Shown here in pieces: positions 7,507-14,210 of a stretch of 19,097 nucleotides of DNA (positions are counted from its first letter, which is position 1; every line of letters begins with the position of its first letter). The notes beneath the pieces were generated by a model. That model was not told the origin of the DNA and searched no databases. It was given only the letters and a program-made list of their open reading frames with translations. The translations under genes and the position numbers were made by a program. This DNA is from JAAYZQ01 sp034428935 (GTDB lineage: Bacteria > Chloroflexota > Anaerolineae > JAAYZQ01): NCBI GenBank assembly GCA_034428935.1, contig DAOUHB010000167.1, forward strand, positions 1 through 19,097. The letters run 5' to 3'.

Positions 7507-8805
7507 TTCTTCCTGCGGGCTGGCAAGCACCTTGTCCACGCGGTGCCCGTCCATGTCCAGGACCTCGAAGCGCCAGCCGCAGCAGTCAAAGCGGTCGCCG
7601 GTGCTGGGGATGCGGCCCAGGGCAACCATGGCGAGGCCGCCGAGGGTCTGGTAGTGGGCCTTGCCCTCGTAGGGGAGTTGCGCCAGGGCCAGGACGTCGC
7701 GAAGCTCGTCGACGGAGAGCATGCCGTCCAGCAGCCACGACCCGTCCTCGCGCTGCACGGCCTCTGACTCGGTCTCCTCTCCGGCCCCCGGCAGGTCGCC
7801 GACGATGGCCTCCAGGATGTCGTACGTGGTCACCACGCCCTGGAAGCCGCCGAATTCGTCGATGACCAGGGCGGCGTCGGAGCGCGTCTCCCTCAGGCGC
7901 CCCACGGCGTCCAGCGCGGTGACACTCTCGGGCAAAAAGAGGGCCGGCCGCACCAACCCCTCCAGGTCCAGGGGGGCGCCCTCGATGGCACGGGCCAGAA
8001 GATCCTGGGCATACACCAGGCCGAGGACGTGGTCCAGGTCGCCCCGGGCCACGGGAAAGCGCGAATGCCCGCCGCCAGCGATCAACTGCCGCGTCTCCTC
8101 GGGCGGATCATCCAGGTCGAGCCAGACCACCTCCGGCCGGGGCGTCATGATGGCATTGATGGTCTGATCGGCCAGGCGAAAGACCTGCATCACCATCTCG
8201 TGCTCTTCGGGCTCAAAGACGCCCACCTTTGTGCCCTGGCGCATCATGAGCTTGATCTCTTCTTCGCTCACGGGCTCCTCTTCCTCGGTGCGCACCCTCA
8301 GCAGCCGCAGCACCAGGCTGGTGGACCAGTCGAGGAGGCGGACGATGGGCGATGCCAGGCGCGAGAGGCCGCGCATGGCAGGCGCGACGGCGGCCGCGAC
8401 GCGCTCGGCGTTGTTCAGGCCCAGGCGCTTGGGCACCAATTCGCCGATGACGAGGGACAGGTAGGTGATGGCCAGGACGACCACGCCGACGCCGATGGCG
8501 TCGCTGTAGGGTGCCAACGACGGCACGTCGTCCAGGGCCCCGCTCAGCTTGGCGGCGATAGTGGCCCCACCAAAGGCTCCGGCCAGGACGCCCACGAGGC
8601 TGATGCCGATCTGGATGGTGGCCAGAAACTGGTTGGGTGCGTTGGCCAGGTCCAGGGCGACGCGGGCTCGCCTGTCGCCCTCCTCGGCCTGCTGCTGCAG
8701 GCGGGTCTTGCGGGCTGAAACGACGGCAATCTCGGACATGGCAAAGAGCCCGTTGGCCAAGATCAGCAGCGCGAGGACAAACAACTCGAAGGCTATTGAA
8801 TTCAT
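7501..8805 (-). CDS. CNNM/CorC-type hemolysin-family membrane protein
   Basis: The 434-residue protein has the standard architecture of this family. An N-terminal DUF21/CNNM membrane domain (about 1-190) has hydrophobic segments near 5-28, 63-85 and 104-125, with a small-residue motif GELVPKRLGL after the third. A linker leads to two CBS domains (about 205-335), and a CorC/HlyC C-terminal domain ends the protein (about 345-430). Such proteins are linked to Mg2+/Co2+ or Na+ transport, with the CBS pair as an adenylate or Mg sensor; 'hemolysin' is a legacy name. The ATG at 8805 follows AGGAG by 6 nt. The last codons and the TGA lie in the repeat element at 7402-7506, so the natural tail may have been altered. 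Confidence 0.92.
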   Translation of the reverse strand: MNSIAFELFVLALLILANGLFAMSEIAVVSARKTRLQQQAEEGDRRARVALDLANAPNQFLATIQIGISLVGVLAGAFGGATIAAKLSGALDDVPSLAPYSDAIGVGVVVLAITYLSLVIGELVPKRLGLNNAERVAAAVAPAMRGLSRLASPIVRLLDWSTSLVLRLLRVRTEEEEPVSEEEIKLMMRQGTKVGVFEPEEHEMVMQVFRLADQTINAIMTPRPEVVWLDLDDPPEETRQLIAGGGHSRFPVARGDLDHVLGLVYAQDLLARAIEGAPLDLEGLVRPALFLPESVTALDAVGRLRETRSDAALVIDEFGGFQGVVTTYDILEAIVGDLPGAGEETESEAVQREDGSWLLDGMLSVDELRDVLALAQLPYEGKAHYQTLGGLAMVALGRIPSTGDRFDCCGWRFEVLDMDGHRVDKVLASPQEET

Positions 8806-8833
8806 GCCACTCTCCTATACAAGGCGCGCGATC

Positions 8834-8862
8834 ATGATATCACAGGGCCGCGATACTGTCAA
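8834..8862 (-). promoter_or_regulatory. Promoter of the CorC-type gene
   Basis: On the minus strand a perfect -35 TTGACA (plus 8857-8862) is followed after 17 bp by TATCAT (8834-8839). The expected start gives a leader of about 20 nt to the ATG at 8805. A second TTGACA on the same strand lies 18 bp upstream (plus 8875-8880) and overlaps the -35 of the divergent operon. Confidence 0.8.
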
Positions 8863-8873
8863 CGAACTTGCAG

Positions 8874-8903
8874 TTGTCAAAAGAGCGAACATGATGATAT
8901 AAT
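8874..8903 (+). promoter_or_regulatory. Promoter of the peptidase-STAND-phosphatase operon
   Basis: TTGTCA (8874-8879) and a perfect TATAAT (8898-8903) are separated by 18 bp. Transcription would begin near 8910, leaving a leader of about 100 nt before the GTG at 9014. No other promoter is apparent before 10381 or 11874, so all three downstream genes probably depend on it. Confidence 0.75.
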
Positions 8904-8929
8904 ACCAGGCCAGAATGATGCTCAGGTCC

Positions 8930-8997
8930 GGCCTGGCACCGGCAGAGGTGCCGGAGGCCTTGGGGGGTGGGACGCCCGCGGATGGGCGCCGGGGCCT
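8930..8997 (+). promoter_or_regulatory. Structured 5' leader with competing hairpins
   Basis: Hairpin 1 pairs GGCCT+GGCACC (8930-8940) with GGTGCC+AGGCC (8947-8952, 8955-8959), with a bulged GG. Hairpin 2 pairs CGCCC (8973-8977) with GGGCG (8984-8988). AGGCC (8955-8959) can alternatively pair with GGCCT (8993-8997), which would open the base of hairpin 1 and approach the ribosome site AGGAG (9005-9009). This could be a translational switch. It could also be chance pairing in GC-rich DNA. No known riboswitch class is recognised. Confidence 0.35.
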
Positions 8998-9013
8998 GAT
9001 CGAAAGGAGACCT

Positions 9014-10372
9014 GTGTCTGGCGATCCTGACAGCCACGCCGGTGCCCGCCAGCTCGTGCGGCGTTGCCTGGGCCTGGAGCCCGGGCAGCAGCTCGTGATC
9101 CTGGCGGACGAAACGACGGTCGAGGCGGCGATGGCCATCGCCGCGGCGGCCGAAAGCCTGCTCGTTCCCCACACGACCATCCTGGTGCCCGCAGCCGTGC
9201 AGCGGCGCATTCCGCTGCAGAGCGACCTCAGCTTGCTCGCCCAGGGTGCTGTGCGCGAGGCCCGCGCCATTCTCGTGTGCGTGAACGGTGCGCCCGACTG
9301 CCAGCCGTTCCGCGAGTGGTTCCTGGAGACCAACTGGACGGCGCGGACACGCATCGGCCATATGCCCGGGGCCAACCTGGACGCGCTCAAGCTGGCCGAG
9401 GTGGATTGCGACAGGCTGGTGAGCGACTGCCACGACCTGGAAGTGGCCCTGGCCCGCGGGCAGACCCTGGAGCTCATCACCCGGACAGCCGCCGGCGCCA
9501 CCCACCGGCTGGAGGCGGACATCGGGGGCTGGCAGCGGCTGCCCGTGGCCAGCGACGGGATCATCACCGACGGGGCCTGGGGCAACGTGCCCTCGGGCGA
9601 AACCTACATCGCCCCCCTGGAGGGTACGGCGACGGGCAGCATCGTCGTCGACGGCTCCATTCCGGGCCTCGTCATCGGGCCGGGCCAGGAGATCATCCTC
9701 CATTTTCAGTATGGGCGCCTGTCGCGCATGGAGCCGGAGGACGGCCCGGTGGCCCGGCACCTGGCCGAGACCCAGATCCGCCACGCGAAGGCCGTGGGCG
9801 ACCTGGACTGGGGCAACCTGGCCGAGATCGGGGTGGGGCTGAACCCCGCCGTCGAGAGCCTGACAGGCAACATGCTCCTGGACGAAAAGGCGGCGGGCAC
9901 AGCGCACGTGGCCCTCGGATCCAGCTTTTTCCTGGGCGGCACGGTGCAGGCCAGCATCCACTGCGACCTGGTGACGCGCGGCGCGGGGCTCCTCGTCGAC
10001 GGCAAGACCGTCGTGGAGGGGGGCAGGCTGGCCTATTCGGAGGGCGACTGGCACGAGCACTACAAGAACGTGCCGGTGGCGAGCAGCCCCTGGTTCTCCG
10101 CGCGACAGGTGGCCCGCTCGGGCATCCAGGCCGTGGCGGCGCCCGACGGCAGGCTGCAACGCCTGTTGCGCTCGCAACCGGGCCGGGTGTCGGCGTGCTT
10201 TGTGGGCGAGCAAAAGACTGCCCTCCTGGCCCGGGATCTGTACGACTGGCTGCCGCCCACCGGCGAGTGGGTGGCGATCGATCGCCTGGCCTCGCGAGCC
10301 GGGATGTCGGCCGGCGTGGCCCGGCGGGTGTTGCACATCATGGCTGATTACGACCTGGTCATGGCCCGGTAG
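9014..10372 (+). CDS. M29-like metallopeptidase with C-terminal helix-turn-helix-like extension
   Basis: The 452-residue protein looks like the M29 aminopeptidase/NicX-type superfamily. Markers are WGNVPSGETYIAP, a later AEIGVGLNP, then DEKAAGTAHVALG and HCDLV. Candidate metal ligands are Glu196, Glu271 or Glu291, His298, His316 and Asp318. The position where I expect a conserved Tyr after His298 appears to be Phe. The last 65 or so residues (about 385-452) lie beyond the peptidase fold and look like a small winged-helix/HTH domain (IDRLASRAGMSAGVARRVL). GTG 9014 was chosen because AGGAG stands just before it and the conserved sequence begins after it; an ATG at 8915 would add a low-complexity Gly/Arg/Pro leader. 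The gene heads an operon with two STAND-ATPase genes. Substrate unknown. Confidence 0.8.
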   Translation: MSGDPDSHAGARQLVRRCLGLEPGQQLVILADETTVEAAMAIAAAAESLLVPHTTILVPAAVQRRIPLQSDLSLLAQGAVREARAILVCVNGAPDCQPFREWFLETNWTARTRIGHMPGANLDALKLAEVDCDRLVSDCHDLEVALARGQTLELITRTAAGATHRLEADIGGWQRLPVASDGIITDGAWGNVPSGETYIAPLEGTATGSIVVDGSIPGLVIGPGQEIILHFQYGRLSRMEPEDGPVARHLAETQIRHAKAVGDLDWGNLAEIGVGLNPAVESLTGNMLLDEKAAGTAHVALGSSFFLGGTVQASIHCDLVTRGAGLLVDGKTVVEGGRLAYSEGDWHEHYKNVPVASSPWFSARQVARSGIQAVAAPDGRLQRLLRSQPGRVSACFVGEQKTALLARDLYDWLPPTGEWVAIDRLASRAGMSAGVARRVLHIMADYDLVMAR

Positions 10373-10380
10373 GAACCGAC

Positions 10381-11877
10381 ATGAAAGATTGGCCTCCACT
10401 TCTGCGCCTGTTGAGCGAGGACCTGGGCTATAGCGTGCGCCAGGGCAAGCCGGCGCTGGGTTACGAGCTGTTCAGTGTCGACCTCTCGTCGTGGAAATTG
10501 CGCCTGACAGACAACACGCCCGTGGTGTGGGTCAAGCGCGCCGACCTGGAAGACACGACGCCGCAGCACCTGGTCCAGAGCCTGACCGACGTCATGCGCG
10601 AGCGCAACCTGAGCCGGCAGATCGTCCTTGTGCTGCTGGAAGGCGAGGGCGAGCCCCTGCGTCGCTACGTGGAAAGCCCCCTCCACAACCTGGTGGTCTG
10701 CGGTAAGGAAGACCAGGAGCGAATCGTGGGCTCCCGGCGGCCCAGCGGCGAGCTGCTGGACCTGATCTCGGCCCAGGTGCCCATCTCGAACCTGGCGCCC
10801 TACGAGACGCGGGCACCTGTCACCGGCAGCCGCTTCTTCGGTCGCGAGTACGAGATCTCGCGGGTGGTGAGCAACCCCGACACGAACCACGCCATCCTCG
10901 GCATCCGGCGCATCGGCAAGACCTCGCTGCTGCGCGAGGTGGAGCGCCTGCTACGCCAAGCCCAGGACCCGACGCAGGTGGTTTACCTGGAGTGCAGCGA
11001 CCTGTTGAGCACCGAGGATTACGTGCGCGAGGTGGTGCGCAAGTTGAACCCGCGGGAGCTGCCGCGGCTGCACATGCAGAAATACGTGTTCTTCTTTCCC
11101 GACTTCCTGGAGCGCATGGCCCGGGCATCCAAGGGCAAGATCATCTTTCTCCTCGACGAGATCGACAACCTGGTCATCATGCAGCGGGGCAGTTGGGAGC
11201 TGTTCCGCATGCTGCGCGCCTCGGCCAACAAGGGGGCGTGCCAGTACATCATGGCCGGCTTTCGCGAGGCGATGCGCGAGCAATATCTCCTCGACTCGCC
11301 CTTTTACAACTTTGCCCAGGAGATCCGCCTCAGCGAGTTCACCCGGCGCCAGGCCCAGGACCTGATCCAGACCCCCATGGAAAACCTGCGGGTACGCATT
11401 CGGAACAAGGAAGAGGTGGTGGCCCGCATCTACGAGGAGACGGCCGGCCAGCCCAACCTTATCCAGTACTATTGCACCATCCTGCTCCGCCAGCTCGATC
11501 TCGTCGGCAAGCGCGAGATCGGCCCGGAGAGCCTCATCGACGTCTACGGCGACGAAGGCTTCAAGAGCCACCTGCTCACCTCGTTCATGCAGAATACCGA
11601 AAACCGGGAAAAGGCCCTGGTCTACGCCGTGCTCATGGCCTCGGAGGAGCCGCGCAAGGGCTTTTCGCCGGCCTTTCTCGACGCCGCGCTGCGCAAGCGG
11701 GGTATCGTCTTGCCCCAGGACGAGATCGACCAGGCGACGAGCGTTCTGGCCCTGGCGGGCGTCCTGCACCAGAAGGGCCGGGAGTTCTTTTTCACCTCGC
11801 CGGTCTTTACCAAGGTCCTCCATCAATCCTACGATCTCGATTACCTGTTCCGAAAGGTCAAAGAGGAAGGTCTATGA
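10381..11877 (+). CDS. STAND-type AAA ATPase with N-terminal domain of unknown function
   Basis: The 498-residue protein has an ATPase core. Walker A is GIRRIGKT (174-181) and Walker B is IIFLLDEID (Asp259, Glu260). An ETAGQPNLIQ motif follows, then a C-terminal winged-helix-like region (about 395-490). This pattern fits STAND/Archaeal-ATPase-like NTPases that act as ATP-driven switches. The first 150 residues form an alpha/beta domain I do not recognise; it ends just before the GSRFFGRE motif that typically opens the ATPase domain. The ATG lies 8 nt after the peptidase stop, with AGGA upstream. The stop overlaps the start of the next gene (ATGA), so the two ATPases should be made together and may form a complex. 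No membrane segment is seen. Confidence 0.85.
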   Translation: MKDWPPLLRLLSEDLGYSVRQGKPALGYELFSVDLSSWKLRLTDNTPVVWVKRADLEDTTPQHLVQSLTDVMRERNLSRQIVLVLLEGEGEPLRRYVESPLHNLVVCGKEDQERIVGSRRPSGELLDLISAQVPISNLAPYETRAPVTGSRFFGREYEISRVVSNPDTNHAILGIRRIGKTSLLREVERLLRQAQDPTQVVYLECSDLLSTEDYVREVVRKLNPRELPRLHMQKYVFFFPDFLERMARASKGKIIFLLDEIDNLVIMQRGSWELFRMLRASANKGACQYIMAGFREAMREQYLLDSPFYNFAQEIRLSEFTRRQAQDLIQTPMENLRVRIRNKEEVVARIYEETAGQPNLIQYYCTILLRQLDLVGKREIGPESLIDVYGDEGFKSHLLTSFMQNTENREKALVYAVLMASEEPRKGFSPAFLDAALRKRGIVLPQDEIDQATSVLALAGVLHQKGREFFFTSPVFTKVLHQSYDLDYLFRKVKEEGL

Positions 11878-14207
11878 CCTGGTTGGAGGTCCCGCCGGAG
11901 GCTCCCGCCGTCGTCCGGCACAACCTGGAGGCCGTCAACGAAATCGTGCGGACCGTCCAGGAAGGGAGCTTTTGCGCGCTCCTGGGCACGCGGTTGTCGG
12001 GCAAGACGGTGCTGCTGCGCTACGTGGAGCAGATGCTCTCGGGGCCGCTGCGCTGGACCTGTGTGTACGTCGATCTATACGCCGTCGAGACGTCGACGCT
12101 GAGCGGCTTTTTCGGCGCGCTGATGCGCATTATTGCCGGGCGCGTCGAGCCCCTCACCGGGCTGGCGCTGGAGCTGCCGCCCGTAGGCACGGCCAGCAGC
12201 GCCGTCTTTCGCGCCTTCCTGGCCGAGGGGGTCCACAGGTTGGAGCGCGACCTCGTGCTGATCCTCGAGCACCTGGAAGCACTGCCCACCGACCTGGTGG
12301 AGGCGTTGTTGACCTCGCTGCGCGCCGCGTTCATGGACCAGCAGGACCAGGATCAGAGAGTGGTCGCCGTCGTGTCCGGTGCCCTGAGCCTGGCGGCGCT
12401 GACGGTGGGCGAATCGTCGCCCTTTCGAGGGATCGCGCGCCGCATCTTTCTGGCCGACCTCAACGGCGCGCGAAGCGCGGCGATCATTGCCGAGGAGCTG
12501 GCCGCGGCCCGCGTCCTGGTGTCGCGCAAGGCCCGGCGCCGCCTGCTGCTGGCAGCCAACGGCGATCCGTACCTGATCCGCCGCCTGTGCCAGCGGTGCG
12601 TCGACCTGAGCCTGAACCTCTCGCCGCCGCGGCTGCGCGCCGCGCAGGTGCAGCAAGTGGTGGCCGAGTTCCTGCGCGACGACGTCTATCACTATGCGCC
12701 CCTGCAAGAAGCGGTCCACGTCATCGAAGACGACCCCGACCTGCTGCGCTGCATTTTGCTACTCCTGGCCCACGGCACGGTGCTGCGCTCCGACCTGCCC
12801 TTGCCCCTGTCGCCGGACGTCGATCCCCTGCACCTGACCGGTGTGGTGGAACCGGTGGGCGGGCACAGCTATCGCGTCAAGAACCAGGTCTACCAGCGCT
12901 TCCTGGAGAGGCACTTTCACCCCGGCCGGGTGGGCCATCTGTTGGCCATGTCGGGCCGCTGGGACCTGGCCCTCGATTACCTGGAGGCCGGGATTCGCCA
13001 GGGAAACGAGCACTCGCGAGAGGACCTGCTGCCGGCGACCATCAACTCGATGTACGCGGCCGAGGACGTGGCCCGGGCTGCCCATTTCATGACCCGCGGG
13101 CTGACGGCGGCCTTTGGCGTCGTGGAGGCGCGGGTGTGGGTTGCCCAGGTACAGGAGAACCGGCTGCGGCTGGTGGCCCAGGTGGGCCAACGGCCCGACA
13201 GCCAGTCGCTGCTCAGCGCCGAGATGCCCATGCAGGCCGACCGGCTGGAGGCGCGCGCCTTCCGGCAGGCACGCGCCCTGCGAGGGCCGGAGGGTGGGCG
13301 CTACGTCTGGCGGGCGATGCCCCTCCTGGCGGCGGGCGGTCATCCGGTGGGCGTGGTCATGCTGTGCACCGACCTGATGGACGGGCGCGCGGTGCACCAG
13401 CGCGAGCGCGAGCTGCAGCTCGCCGGCTATCTTACCCAGGCCGCGCGTGCCCTGCAGGCCGTGGGCGTGCGCCGGCAGGAATTGGCCCTGGCCGGCAGCA
13501 TGCAGACCAGCCTGCTGCCCGCTTCTGTCCCCGAGCTGCCCGGCTGGGAGATCGCAGCCCGGCTCCAGCCGGCCCGGGAGACGTCGGGCGATTTCTACGA
13601 CCTGATCCCGCTACCGGGCGGGCAGCTCGGCGTGGTCATCGCCGACGTGACGGACAAGGGACTGGCCGCGGCCCTGTACATGACCTTGACCCGCACCCTG
13701 CTGCGGACCTATGCCGCCGACTATCCCGGGCGGCCGGACCTGGCCCTGCGGGCGGTCAACGAGCGCCTGCTGGCCGACAGCGACTCGGGGCTCTTTGTCA
13801 CGCTCTTTTACGGCATCCTGGACCCGGAGCGGGGCACCCTGGCCTACTGCAACGCCGGGCACCCGCCCCCCTATCTGATCCAGGGCGCCGGGGGAGAGGT
13901 TCAGGCAGAACCCCTGTCGGGGCGGGGGATCGCCCTGGGCGTGGTGCCCGACCCCGGCTGGGAGCACACCATCCTCAAGGTGCCCCGTGGCGGGCTGCTG
14001 CTCCTCTACACCGATGGCGTTCCCGATGCCCTGGGCCCCACGGGCGAGCGCTTTGGCGTCGCGCGCATGGTGGACCTGCTCCGCGAGCTGGCTGGCCGGC
14101 CGGCCGGCGAGGTGGAGGAGCGGCTTCTCGGAGAACTGCAGCAGTTCGCCGGCAGCCTGCCCCAGTTCGACGACATCACGATCGTTGCCGTGCGGCGCGA
14201 GGCCTAG
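11874..14207 (+). CDS. STAND ATPase-GAF-SpoIIE (PP2C) phosphatase fusion
   Basis: The 777-residue protein has three parts. An N-terminal ATPase (about 1-280) has Walker A GTRLSGKT (38-45) and a weak Walker B, LVLILEHLE, with Glu in place of the usual Asp; a helical/winged-helix linker follows. A GAF-like sensor spans about 390-520. A complete SpoIIE/RsbU-type PP2C phosphatase spans about 535-777, with metal-binding Asp573 (SGDFYD), Asp591 (IADVTDKG), Asp714 (YTDG) and Asp767 (FDDIT). It should dephosphorylate Ser/Thr-phosphorylated partners, with activity gated by the ATPase and GAF parts. ATG 11874 follows AGGAAGG and overlaps the upstream stop by 4 nt. The frame stays open upstream to 10992 inside the previous gene; that extension is ignored. 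No anti-anti-sigma or RsbW-like gene is present here. Confidence 0.92.
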   Translation: MTWLEVPPEAPAVVRHNLEAVNEIVRTVQEGSFCALLGTRLSGKTVLLRYVEQMLSGPLRWTCVYVDLYAVETSTLSGFFGALMRIIAGRVEPLTGLALELPPVGTASSAVFRAFLAEGVHRLERDLVLILEHLEALPTDLVEALLTSLRAAFMDQQDQDQRVVAVVSGALSLAALTVGESSPFRGIARRIFLADLNGARSAAIIAEELAAARVLVSRKARRRLLLAANGDPYLIRRLCQRCVDLSLNLSPPRLRAAQVQQVVAEFLRDDVYHYAPLQEAVHVIEDDPDLLRCILLLLAHGTVLRSDLPLPLSPDVDPLHLTGVVEPVGGHSYRVKNQVYQRFLERHFHPGRVGHLLAMSGRWDLALDYLEAGIRQGNEHSREDLLPATINSMYAAEDVARAAHFMTRGLTAAFGVVEARVWVAQVQENRLRLVAQVGQRPDSQSLLSAEMPMQADRLEARAFRQARALRGPEGGRYVWRAMPLLAAGGHPVGVVMLCTDLMDGRAVHQRERELQLAGYLTQAARALQAVGVRRQELALAGSMQTSLLPASVPELPGWEIAARLQPARETSGDFYDLIPLPGGQLGVVIADVTDKGLAAALYMTLTRTLLRTYAADYPGRPDLALRAVNERLLADSDSGLFVTLFYGILDPERGTLAYCNAGHPPPYLIQGAGGEVQAEPLSGRGIALGVVPDPGWEHTILKVPRGGLLLLYTDGVPDALGPTGERFGVARMVDLLRELAGRPAGEVEERLLGELQQFAGSLPQFDDITIVAVRREA

Positions 14208-14210
14208 CCC

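Noticed and set aside
8915..9013. Upstream ATG of the M29-like gene at 8915
   Set aside because: Only about 5 nt from the predicted transcript start with no ribosome site, and it encodes a Gly/Arg/Pro-rich stretch unlike the family. A leaderless start cannot be wholly excluded.
8840..10399. Long minus-strand open frame (519 codons) opposite the M29-like gene
   Set aside because: It is a shadow of the GC-rich coding strand: no ribosome site, no recognisable motifs, and it covers a well-supported gene and its promoter.
10992..11873. In-frame upstream extension of the STAND-GAF-SpoIIE gene
   Set aside because: It lies inside the preceding ATPase gene in another frame and is low-complexity; the ATG at 11874 has a good ribosome site and ATGA coupling.
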